Shown here: positions 1 through 11,600 of the stretch, piece by piece
Layout: every line of letters starts with the position of its first letter
Numbering within the stretch: the stretch's first letter is position 1
From: Theristus sp. LFF4_11
Taxonomy: Eukaryota; Nematoda; Chromadorea; Monhysterida; Xyalidae
Assembly (NCBI GenBank): GCA_030248135.1
Contig: JASANC010004495.1
Coordinates: 1 to 64,000 of the forward strand
Reading direction: 5' to 3'
Length of the DNA: 64,000 nt
Notes under the pieces: model-generated
What the model was told of the DNA's origin: nothing
The model's input: the letters and a program-made list of their open reading frames with translations, nothing else
The model's database searches: none
Position numbers and translations under genes: made by a program

Positions 1-83
1 AGCATGAAGTGTCCGGTTATGTCTAAACGCGCTATATAATTTGGAAATTAACAAAATACAGTATTGCGTCACCACATACAATG

Positions 84-446
84 TACAGGGTGAGCAAAAA
101 AGGTTCCAACTTCAAAATGCTCTCACTGGCTTGTGCTGAGACCTTATAACTTAAAAATTGGAACATTGCTAGAACACTTCAGGAGATTTTTTTCGAATCT
201 AAGTTTTTATTACTTACACGTTTCAGTTCAATTTAACATAGCAATTTTTGACACAAAAGCAATGTTCATCGATAATCTGCGTTCTTCGCCGGAAACGATC
301 AGTCTGCTACGGTAAAAAATCAGAATGGCAAATTCCCTCCGGGTAACTGAAAAAAAGAAAGAATATTTTGCATTTTAAAACGATAAACATCTTAGCACAA
401 GCCAGTGAGAGCATTTGAAGTTGAACCTTTTTTGGCTCACCCTGTA
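84..446. mobile_element. MITE, family TACAGGGTGAGC (363 bp)
   Basis: Perfectly aligned terminal inverted repeats of about 57 bp: TACAGGGTGAGC at 84 and its complement ending at 446. TA at both tips fits a Tc1/mariner-type target. The interior is AT-rich with no coding potential. Confidence 0.85.
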
Positions 447-670
447 CATAAACGCTCGGCTCGGGTATCACGATTCTTTCAAACAAAAAGCAGCAAAAGC
501 AAATAAAACCAGCAATGCAAAAATGCGTCTTTTAATGTTGTACAACCCGCGTTCACACAATGCTCCTCGTGTGCTCCTCGTGGGATGACTTTTTACTCAG
601 CTTGCAGAATAACTGCATGGCAACAAACCATTTCGCCTTAACACAGGTAACAATCAACATTGTACGTGTG

Positions 671-949
671 TACAGGGTGTTAAAAAACGTCAAAGCGCTT
701 CCATCTAACGAATCATTAACGTCTGAAGCTGAAATTTGGGCTATTGGTTACCATTTGTTCTGTGAAAATTTCAACCAAAAATGTTGTCTCTTACACTGTG
801 CGTTGCGACTAACAGTTTATATTGACTGACATTTTTGCAAACAAGTGGGTACCAAATAAGTTTTAAGTGGCGTAAATTTCAGCTTCAATGGTGGCCATGC
901 AGTCACCAGATTGAAGCGTTTGAAAAATTTACGTTTTTATCACCCTGTA
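671..949. mobile_element. MITE, family TACAGGGTG(T/A)TAAAAA (279 bp)
   Basis: Ends TACAGGGTG and CACCCTGTA with imperfect inverted repeats that continue inwards for over 80 bp (shared GAAGCTGAAATTT). Related at the tip to the other CAGGGTG elements of this window, but with a different interior. Confidence 0.75.
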
Positions 950-1042
950 GTATTACAGCACATTGGTACAAAAAGCACTGGTTTGAACCAAAAAACCGGC
1001 CAACAGCAACACCCTCTCTGTTTTCGAATTGTTGCTATGACC

Positions 1043-1264
1043 TATTTTTTTAAACCTGTCCCACTGAAATGACGTCATGTGCCGTCAAACATGCGCTTGC
1101 CGTTTACAGCAAGCCAGACTTTCCGTTTGACCAATTTTTTCCCGTAAACAAATGGTGAATGTCGAGTCAGTCACACCAAACTGACATTTTAGTGCCTGTA
1201 CTTCGACAAACGGGCATTTTTACAGCAAATGACGTCATTTTAGTCCGGACACGTTTGGATAAAT
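1043..1264 (-). mobile_element. CRE-bearing MITE, family GTCCGGACTAAAATGACGTCA, copy 1
   Basis: About 220 bp, reverse orientation relative to the copies at 11466 and 25611. Both ends carry a TGACGTCA palindrome next to GTCCGGAC or GTCCCACT. Non-coding. Confidence 0.8.
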
Positions 1265-1600
1265 CCACAATAAATGCTCAAGCGGTTCACCAAAAACAAG
1301 CTGCCAGTAAAAAAACAAACAAATTGACCACCAAACAAATTAACAAACAACACATTTGCGACTGCAAACGGTGGGAAAGAATGAAATAATATTACTTGAC
1401 TGTTATTTTAAAACGATTCACACAATATTTGCTTGCTGTTTTAAATTCCGCATTCTGTTTCGAATCCGTAGTGATAATAAAGCAACAAAACATGTTACTA
1501 AAAAATATAACCATGATAGGCAGCGAAAACGCCCATATATGTGTGTGACCCATCAAAAAATAACCATGATAAGCAACCCAGAAGAAAACAAGCACAGTGA

Positions 1601-1906
1601 TCACAGGAATATCTCGTCGATCGACTCCGGCTCCGAGAACTCGGCGGCCGAGTGCGCAGCGCCGGCGGTGGAGGCCTCTTTCGAGCAGGACGGTTTGTTC
1701 GACGAGTGCTCGTCGTCGTCGTCGTCGTTGCAGTCGAGTCGCGTCAACGATTTGCCGAGTTTCTTGACGTGCAGCAGCTTTCGAATGCGCGCCGCGCGCC
1801 TTCTGCTGCCGCGGCGGCCGCCGTGCGCTGACGCCCGACTGCCGGCGATTGTTTTCGCCTTGCGCAGTTTGCGCAGCGAGCGCGGTGGCTTGCGTAGCAT
1901 CATCGC
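1601..1906 (-). CDS. possible alternative last exon of the DGK gene (exon B)
   Basis: Open from the acceptor cacacgcgcag (first coding base 1906) to a stop at 1601: 101 residues in GC-rich, codon-like DNA. It is phase 0, like the accepted last exon at 5899-5630, and both begin almost alike: AMMLRKPPRS here and [10 protein letters not shown] there. Both continue with a basic patch, then a Ser/Asp/Glu-rich tail, and end in a hydrophobic residue pattern (IFL here, VQL there) resembling a class II PDZ ligand. Joined to residue 874 of DGK it would give a 975-residue isoform across a 5.3-kb intron. It could instead be the 3' exon of another gene or a dead duplicate. No transcript evidence is available from sequence alone. 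Confidence 0.5.
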   Translation of the reverse strand, partial: AMMLRKPPRSLRKLRKAKTIAGSRASAHGGRRGSRRRAARIRKLLHVKKLGKSLTRLDCNDDDDDEHSSNKPSCSKEASTAGAAHSAAEFSEPESIDEIFL

Positions 1907-1954
1907 CTGCGCGTGTGCGTCAATTTGTACAAAGTACGAAATGCTCATCTTTCA

Positions 1955-2145
1955 GGCCCATTCATGCGCACGCGCGCGCTGAAGCGCGTTTGACGCGTGC
2001 TGACGCGCGCTAACATGAATCGTGCGTATGAATGTGCGTATGTTCCAAAACTGAAGCGCGCTGTGTTTTTTTTTTGCTTCGTGAATGTGTAGCGACGTGA
2101 TGCGCGTCAGCGCGCTTCAGCGCGCTTCAACCTCCACGAATGGCG
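1955..2145. repeat. GCGC-rich hairpin element
   Basis: An imperfect inverted repeat with CCATTCATG/CGAATGG tips and arms built of GCGCGCTGAAGCGCG-like units. It lies directly upstream of candidate DGK exon B on the minus strand. Probably a small foldback transposon. Confidence 0.5.
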
Positions 2146-4179
2146 CTTTATAACGTCAATGTGCTGTCATTTCAAAAAACAACCACGAAATTTGCTTCCC
2201 GACGCCCAGGTCTAGCCCTAGCCTCGTGATTTCAAGCGTGCTTTTCTGGAGCTGCTGCTTGTCACCGTACCAGCTGTCTGGTGTTGCATGCCGTCTACTC
2301 GTTTCTAGTCGCTAAACTACTATTTCGTGATTCGCACGAAAGCGTGTATTTGTGTGTTTATGTGTGGCTGGTGTCATTTCTGTTCACGCTGGTTTTGTTT
2401 ATCTTTCGTCAAAAACACGGTGTCTTTATTATTGTTGTCGTCTGGAAATTTTCGGCCGTGTTTCTGCTTTATGAGATGCAATGAGAGCAGTGCCATTGCG
2501 AAATTTTGAATACCAATTACCCTACCCCAACCCCCCCACCCCCCCCCTCCCCCCACCACCACCGCCCACAGTGACTCAGTGCTTGCGAGCAAGATAAAAA
2601 AAATTTATACAACTGTGACCCTCGCTCTGAAAACATTGATTCTTGTTTTTTGTATGAAATCGTTTATTGTCTTTTAACAACTCATTCGAACGTTTTTTTA
2701 TCTGAATCAAAAAACTGAAAAGTGCTGAAGCAAACACTTGATGCTACTGTAAACGTAAAGGATGACTATAATTGAAATTTTTCTTAAAATCGGAATAATG
2801 ATTTTTAGAAAGTACAGGTCGATGCACAGGACCAAAATACACTTGACTAACAGTCAAATTATAAGCGGAAACGAAACGCATGAGAACTAAAAAAGTGACC
2901 GCGTGTGAAATGAGATCTGGAACATAAAACAAAAGAGTGCCGCTGCAACTGTTTTGGTTGGCCTTGTAGCACATGACATGACGTGCGTGTCGGTGCGTGT
3001 GCTTGCGTGCTGCTCCAGGACAGGCCATGTAAGTCACGGACACTTGCGTCTTGCGTAAAAGCGGCGCATGCCCGAAAAGTTCCTCGATTACACACACACA
3101 CGTCACGCCACGTGCCACATCTAACTGCGTGGGAGTCATAAAAATATAAAAGCAGGCATATAGCATGAAAATGCAACAAAGATGTTAACGAAAAAGAATT
3201 TACAAATGCGGAATGGAATGTTGTATAGAAACAGCTGAAAAGTGGGCAAACCGAAAACCAGAGCGCAACAAGTAAAGCTGTTTTTCACAGTGTTTCATAT
3301 ATTGAAACTGCGCACAACAAGTTGTACACACGCGCTGGTGCCCGAATACCTGTGTCCCAACGGAAGCACCAAGGTGAGCCGGCAAAAGCTAAGGTGGTCT
3401 TAAACATCGTCAATGTGGTGCATCACGCTTAGCTGGTCGTGGGAAGCGTGGTACACCGTTAATCAATTGTAAGGGTGGTGTACCTCTGATAAGTGGTAAA
3501 CGTGGTGGTACACCGCTCAGATGGCGCTTTGCAACACATGTTGGTGTCGGCCACATGTTCACAGGTATTCGGGCGTGTGCCGCTGCCCCGCACGTGTTCT
3601 GGTGCATGTTCGGACATCAGTTAGTACTGGGTTGTTAACATAAAGCTGTTTTTATAATCACTATAAATCTGTTATTTCTAAAATGTTGGTTCAATGCAGA
3701 ATTCTGTTGTGAATGCAACATGCTACATGTACCAGAGTATTCTAAGCAAGCAAAACAGAGACGACAATTGTTTGCAAACAGACAAACACAGAATGCTTTC
3801 GACAGAAAAAAAATGAGAAATGAAAACTCTTTATTTCTGGCGTCTTACATAGTAAGTACTCAGGTGTGATGATCTTTCGCAGAAGTGTGTACGCTTACAG
3901 TCAATCATGTGTGAATGCCACTCAAACATTCAAACCTTGTACAGCAACAGATCTTTGATTGTAGCAATTGATGTGCATCAATTGATTTTAAACCTCAGTT
4001 TGTGTCCAATCAGACATTGTTAATCAACCAAATGATTGTGGAACAACTGAACCAAACTGGGCACGCACACGCATTGCAACTGTTGATAAATAAACATACT
4101 ATTACAATTTTGTGCAGAAATCACTTTTTTCGTTTTTGTGGTGCACCAATTTACAAGGAAAACAGCTGGTACAGTAACA

Positions 4180-4381
4180 TACAGGGTGGGCCGAAACATT
4201 ACCGGATTTCAAAATGCCATTTCTCGCGTCCAGTTTTGAAGTATGGGGCTGAAATCTCTAAATTTCACGGAACTTCTCTTTTTACTGAAAAAAGTTCTGT
4301 AACATTTTTGAAATTTTAACTCCATACCTCAAGTCAGACGCGAGCCATGTGAAATCCGGTAGTTTTTTGGCCCACCCTGTT
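4180..4381. mobile_element. MITE, family TACAGGGTGGGCC (about 202 bp)
   Basis: Inverted repeats of about 80 bp (TACAGGGTGGGCC...GGCCCACCCTGTT). A half copy with the same inner sequence (CTGCCGG, CTCGCGTCTG, TTTGAGGTAT) begins at 24577. Confidence 0.8.
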
Positions 4382-4606
4382 ATTGCCACAGCCAAAACAC
4401 CACCGTTGAACGTAATGAAACAGATTGCTTACAAGTTTATATTGTAAATTTAGTCGAACGTTTCAGACCGAAATGACTTGCTGCACATAGAGCGCATGTT
4501 GTAGAGCACATGACGTCATTTCATTTTGATAGGTTCAAACAAATGATAAATAACTGCTTTGCAGAGACTGTTGCAAATGAAACTAGCTAGTTGATAGACA
4601 CACATT

Positions 4607-5058
4607 TACCGTATTACCCCATTAACCCCCCCCCCTCCCACCATTAATCCCCCCCCCCACCAATAAACCCCCCCCCCCACGACAAGTTTCCAAATAATCC
4701 CCCCCCCACAAATAATCCCCCCATGGGGGTTAATTGGAAACCTGTTTGAAACACATACCCAGCGAATTCAGTGGCTGAATTGTGCTACCAAAGGCCCCAA
4801 AGAGATGAGTTAATGGTAATTTCATTATAAAAGGCTGTTACAAAAGGAAATCTCTGCGAAAAGTAGTAGTTTCTGCGACTTTCTTGCCTGCCATGCAAGG
4901 TATTTTTGCCATTTTTCAACAAACCCCCACCCCTAGAATTTGTTTGTAAATAAACCTTCCCACATCAATAATCCCCCCCTCTCCACCAACAAACCCCCAC
5001 CCCTAAAAGTCGCTGACGTATTAATCCCCCATGGGGGCATATTAGAGGTAATACGGTA
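4607..5058 (+). mobile_element. MITE, family TACCGTATTACCCC, copy 1 (452 bp)
   Basis: Ends TACCGTATTACCCC and GGTAATACGGTA. The arms are runs of C with ATTAAT/AATAAA spacers and the centre is unique (CTTTCTTGCCTGCCATG). Two more copies at 30877 (inverted) and 34437. Confidence 0.88.
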
Positions 5059-5629
5059 CCTATTTAACCAACCAAAATAGTGGCTAAAACGTGCAATTTT
5101 TGCAAAAGTTTTGAACAACGTTGTAAAAAACCTATCCTTGGCAAAAACCTAATTAATAGCAACAATTAAAAATGAAAAATACTCAGAAACTAAGTGAGCA
5201 TGTCAAATAAAACCATATAATATAATAATAAGCTCCAAAACTTACATGTTACAGAAACAGTCTCAAAAGAAACAACACCGGGTCATTAAGAAAATGGTGG
5301 TCGTGTGACATTATTCACCACAAACAATAAGCAAATGCCATAAACCAAATGCTGGTGACACGAGCAACCTAATTTTCTTCTTATCGCTATAAATTTGAAA
5401 ACAAGCGTGCACCACGTTGGGATCTGTCAACATTCAAAAAACGGTTCTTTTTCTTTAAATTTGACGAGAACAATAATTAGTGAAATGGCAGTTTTGTTCA
5501 TAAGAAATCTATCCCATTACTGAACAATCTGTTTCTCGCAACGGTGTGCTTTCAACGAATTTGTTTTTATCAGACTAAACTCATCAATTTTTGCATGTTG
5601 TAAACCCAAACAATTGGTGACATTGCGTG

Positions 5630-8600
5630 CTACAATTGAACATCATATTCTTCTGAAAACTCTGTCGAAGATGGTAGATTCGTTGTTGCTGATGCCGTTT
5701 GTCGTGGCGTGCTTGATAAGTGCTGATGAGCAGTTGATGTGGTTGGCTGATGAGGCGACGATGAAGGTGGAAATGCTGAGGACTGAGATGGTATTGCTGC
5801 GGGAAACGGATCAGATTCGGTGCTGACCGGAGATCGATTCGAAGCAACTTGTTGCACGGTGACGCGACGCGAACGCTTCAGTTTTTTCAACATCGCAGCC
5901 TGAAACGCGCATGTGCGTTTTAACAACGTGCCGTGAATTCTCGCTTGTTAAAACCAAGTTTTCCACCTCATTTTGCAGCCTAGCTTTTCTATTGTATAAT
6001 CTCACATTCAAACGTTGTTTTGAAATAGAGCAGTGAAAATAATAATTTGAAATACGACGCGGTTCAAAATGTTCTCTGCTGCAACAAAATAATTTTGTGA
6101 GAAACTTTTATGAAAACGCATCTCCCTTTTTCGCTACTCTTACATCCGAACCCTGCAAGTGAAAATTGACGGGACGCTGTTGTTTCTAGCATAAAGTTTT
6201 TTTTAACAGTTAAACAATAAGTTTTGATTTGTTGTTTGCATTGAATAATTTCTTTTCACAACATCCAGTTGGGTGAAAAAAAATTAAAGTTTCTAGTATT
6301 TATGTCTACTCAAATCGCCGAAGTGGGCTATTTTTTAACGAGCAACAAAGTTATAAAGCATGCCGTATAGTAATGCACTTTTTACAAACTTTCCCATTCT
6401 CATTCTCACAAAAACATTTTATCTTGCAAAAGGGCTTTTACTAAAAATCGAAAGAACGAAACAAATAAACAGAAATTATGTCATGGCTTGTGTTTATATT
6501 GGGGAAAGGTGCACAATCTTATGACGTGCTAAACGCTATTGGTGAATAAATGATTTATGTCATGCTGCTAGAGAAACCGTTTGTCGCAAACATTTTACCA
6601 GCAATTCACATAATTATCAGTAACGGATACCATCTGACAACATCAAGTTACTGCCAACTGCAATACACCAAATTTTTATTATACATAAACCGTGAAGGCC
6701 CGCATGTGGAATCTATTGCATTTTTCATCATCTCATCATTTCAAATGCATGTGGGTCGTTTTGTTATTTTATTTTTTAATTCAAACTTTCAGAACTTCAC
6801 GGTTTAAGAGAAATAATTGACGTTTTATCTATCTCACAGGATGTATAAAAGAAGTCCGTGAAAAACACTGAAACTGCTTTATACTAACCTAGCATTTTTT
6901 GCAGCATGCGATATGCGAAAGCTTCATGCATTTATTTAACACAAAAATAGAAATTGGACGCCGTTAACTGCGTATTATAAATTACGACAATCAGCTAGGA
7001 AAAACAACATGAAAACGCTGGACAAAAACAGAACGTTCAAGCTCACAGTTTTTTTTTGCAAGGGACGCACATGTACATGCTGTCAGTGACCATTGGCAGG
7101 ACTTCACAATAACAGACAGTGATAATAAGTTCATGCAAACAACAAGGAAAAATAAAAAAAACGGTTGAATAATACAAAGTAGACTCAAAATATTCTTCCG
7201 TTTTGTTATTAATTTTTATACCGTTTAATAAATTTTCAGTTGTGCGTGTCTTACCTCAAGCGGCGTTTTCATGATGTTGATTTCGCCCTTTGAGTGCGTG
7301 TGCGGCTCACCGTCTACTTGCACCGGAAAATGCTCGTGTGTTTTGATCATCACCTGAATTTTGATGTCTGGATTTTAGTTTTCGAACACTATCAGGTTAT
7401 ATTTAGAAATGACCGATGCTGCGATTGCACTCACGGAGCCTCCTTGGGCAAGACGTATGCCAGTTCGTTGTTTCATGCGAATCTGGCCCAGATGCGCAAC
7501 GCCACACACACCTAGCACCTCTAGTTTGCCATCGTGATGCGATTGCTCCGTGAAACGATCGTCCAGCCGTTCACCCCATGGATTACGTCCGCTTGCCCAA
7601 CTGAAAAAGAACTTTGCTTCCAATTGCAACAAACAGAGCCGACGCTTCACATTCGGACATGACTTACTTGCGGATGTTCAGCACAATAATTCCTTCGATC
7701 TGTGGTAACTCGATTTGCTTGCCGTCCACCACGAGTTCAACCTTTTGGTGAAAATTGCGGAATTGTCCCTCCGTGAAAATACTGCTAAGCAGATTCTCAG
7801 CGCCGATCCACGCATAATGCACTTTGTTGACGATTTGATTGGTGAATCGTTCGGGATTATTTCGCCGCTAAGAATACATAAAAATGTGGTAGATTCAATT
7901 TGTGTTTTTTTTTCAGAAATACATGAACGAAAACACATGGACAAGCGCACCTAAATTGCAAAACACGTGATCACTATTCACTAACCCGTTCATCGAACTG
8001 CAGACAGACATGAGCTTCGATTCCAATGCCAAAATAGTTATTCATGCTGACTGTTTTTGTTTGTTCAGCCAGATTGTGGCGCTCTGGATCGCCAGCCACC
8101 GGCACGCGTGCAGGTTCGCTTGAACGAAAATTTACCGCCCACCTGGAATGAATGGTTATTTTTAAGAGTCATTTTCAGTAAGTAGCTCGAGGAGACTAAG
8201 AGTTCAAGGCAGCAATCTGACAACGCTACATATGTAGTTTTCACTAGGCAATTTTTTGTCACCCCTGGATACACCTTCCTTTTCTATTTAGGATTATTTT
8301 GGTGCATATTAATTAGTTTATTATAAAGTACACGCTGAACTTATCAACGGCTTTAGTTTTAACACATATTATAAAAAATAGTGTCAACTGTGTAACGTTT
8401 CAAACGCATACCTGTCCAGTTTAACTTCCTCCGCTTCGATAACATCTTTTAGTACTTCTATTACTGAATCGTCGTCTCGATTAAATGTTGGCCCCCATCG
8501 GAGTTCCCTTGATAAGTCATTACCGGTACCCAAAGGTAAGACTGCACATGGCGGGTGCGCACACTTTGACCACTGCGTTTGTAAATAATTTAGTGAGTAG

Positions 8601-11600
8601 CATGTAAAAAATGGACAAATGATGATTGGTGCCACATATATGGCTTGGCTAACGGACGAACTTGGCTTGCATCATCCAAAGAGTTCAGCACCCAACCAAT
8701 AGTACCATCGCCGCCACAAGCCAGAATCTTGTAATTGCTGATATTGCGAAATACGTAGAGCCTGAAAACCACTGATTTTTTTACAGCAACAAAAGAAGGA
8801 AATGCGAAATTTCGGAAGTAACAATGCAACCCACCCAACGAGCGGACCGCCTTTCAGCACATCGAACACTTGGAATGGATTGAGTAACTTTCGGAACAGC
8901 CTCATCAACCGTTCGCCCTGGCAGCCTCCAGATTTCACATTAACAAACACCATCAGAGGCTCAACGCTGGACGGCACCATATGCGCCTTCAACACGAATG
9001 ACGAGTGTGAACGAAGGAAATTAACAAGAAAAAAAACATAATAAAACACCGAAAAGAATTGTGCACCTCCACGTTCGGCAGCGGAATAACGAGCGGTCGT
9101 TTCGTTTTCTTTTTCTCATCGCGCTCGTTCGGATCACGATATTCGGCGTCGTTCAGTTTCATCACGGCGTCCGATGCCGCTTTGGCGGAATCGAAAATTA
9201 GCACCAACGATCCCTGCGTGTAGAAGATCTGGCTGACCTTGCTGAACGGACGCTCTGAAAGCAGCAATCATTTACAGAATCAACCGGTGGATACGTTGGA
9301 ACAAAGCATACACGGTGTCGCAGCTGGGGTCAACCTGATACAAACCTTCGGTTTTCAGCATATCAAGTATTAATCGTTCATATTCTTTGTACTGCAGTTC
9401 AGGAGGCAGATTTGCAACGTAAACGGATACATTCGGCTCGTCGGGATCCAGTTTTTGTTGAAGATAGAATCTAACTAGCTGATACCGACGTAATGAATCC
9501 TACAGAATGAGAAAATTTTTAAATTTTTGCAAAAATACCGTAAAGTCTTGCATATAAGGTTCCTCCCACTTATACGACCCCCACCCAAAAGTGGGCGAAA
9601 TGTCACATGGCGGGAAACCAAAAAATTCAAAATTTTGACTTCGTCGAAATCCTACCTCGTTTATAAGGCCCGGAATTCCTAATGTTCGCTTTATAAGACC
9701 TCCTCCCACTTATAAGGCTGTCACACAAAATTCCACTTTTTCCAGAATTTTTTTATTTTCAAATTTATATAAGGAGACCTTATATGCAAGACTTTACGGT
9801 AAGTGTAAGTTCATGGTGTAATGTTGTAAAAGGTCTCGAAATGTGTGAAACTCACGGAGCGGATAGTTTTCAAAAGTTGAAATACATTTGCGTCTGGCGC
9901 TATTATGCTTTCAGCCACTGAAATACGTTGAAAAAAATAGCATTGTGTTGACTAGCTAGTTTGCGGCTTCAACAATGCTTAACGAATTTATCAACCTCCT
10001 TTGTCGAGTGACACTTCCACCAGATTGTAATCATTATGTGACGTTTGGTCCAGTCCAAATTTTCCCAACGCTTCCGATAAAACGTTAGCGACAGTGGATG
10101 ATTTGGTCACCGTAATCGTGGAATACGTTGCTTGCAACCTGAACAAAATGTTATTATTTGCGTTAAAATCGATCAGCAAAATGAAAAATAACGTGAACAA
10201 CCATAAATTTTGTATTTGTTTTGTTGTATTGTTTTAAAACCTTACAACCACAACGCTTTTTGTTCTTATTTGGCAGACTTGAACTAAATTCTTCCTCAAC
10301 AGCTCTCTCTCTCTCTCTTTGCCAATAAACAAACAACAAAACAGTTACAAAAGCTGCAGTTCAATTCTGCACGTACCTTAACCAGCTTCCGTAAACACGA
10401 ATAAACTCTGAGTCAGGATCGTCGTCTTTAAACCGAAGAAATATCCTTCCAGGGCGACCATCGCGCCGGGCGACGTTGCGCAGTGGGTACATGTCACGGA
10501 GTTCCTCTTCTTCTGTTCCTTCTGGAAATATTACGGTTTTTTATAAAAGCTAGAGCTTATTTCTGTCGAACTAACAACTGTAAATTGTATGTAGTATTGC
10601 GGCTCACCGTCGTTCATCACTTGGGTGACGTAGACGCGGGATGTGTCCCCAACAATGTGGTACGCGCGAACCGCAGCGTCCTGCAAACGCGTCAGTTTGA
10701 ACGCCGTCACCGAACAATTGAACGAACGAACACTTAATTTGGGCGATGCTCGTAATCAGGGCGCTGACTCAGAAAAGCGTACGGAACGCCATCAAGTAAA
10801 GGCGAGCGTGCGTCCAGCGAGTTTTTTCCGTCATTAAAGTGCCCCCTACACATCTCAGGAGCGTACAGACTAGAGTCTACCGCGCTACCCTCCATCCATC
10901 CATCCATTTGTCACCCTCGTGGCCTGGTGGTAGTGCGTTAGACTACAGTCTGTGCGCTTGGGGGATCGAGCCCCGCCGAGGGGTGTATAGGCACTTAATG
11001 ACAGAGAAACCTCAATGGGCGCCCTACTCAATGGCGTTCTGTACGCTTCTCTGGGTTAGCCCTGGCTAAAAACATCGCCTAAAAATCCCAACAACAACAA
11101 CAACAACAACAACAGGTCACACAAGGATGTCATCAAGAATGAGAGAACCACAGACCTTGATATGTTGAACGCTGGCTAAACGAGGAACCAATATTAATCG
11201 ATCACTGTTGTTTCGGAGCGCCGCATTGCCATCATAAACGCGCAACACTTCGTCTGAAAGTGTTGGAGCTCACTAAAAACTAAAAGGTGAACTTTTCAAA
11301 AAGAAGCAAGCAAGCATACAGTCATCCTTTTCTTTTGTATCGGTTTCTTTACTGCTGAGCTCCGGGTGATCGTGAGATGAAGAAGCTGAAGTTAAGAAAC
11401 ACAAAATGAGAAAAGAGCAAAACTATGAGTGAATTTAAAAAAAAAATATGATGTTACATGTATTATGGATTTTTCAAAAGTGTCCGGACTAAAGTGACGT
11501 CATTTGCTTAAAAAACGTCCGTTTGTCAAAGTACAGGCACTAAAATTTCAATTTGGTGTGACTGATTCGACATTCACCATTTGTTTACTGTGAGAAATTG

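Larger units (their letters stand above)
2150..5629. other. intergenic or DGK 3' intron, no gene seen
   Basis: No convincing ORF. It holds a poly-C run (2520-2562), a hairpin repeat near 3338-3577 with GTGCCCGAATACCTGTG and its complement, two MITEs (4180-4381, 4607-5058) and a decayed CRE-MITE near 4450-4545. If exon B is used, all of this is a DGK intron. Confidence 0.6.

Noticed and set aside
1356..1982. 208-codon (+) ORF
   Set aside because: Opposite-strand shadow of candidate DGK exon B.
10911..10985. tRNA gene
   Set aside because: Box B and an acceptor-like stem exist but the anticodon arm does not fold properly and the same unit recurs with a body and AAC tail, so it is a SINE.
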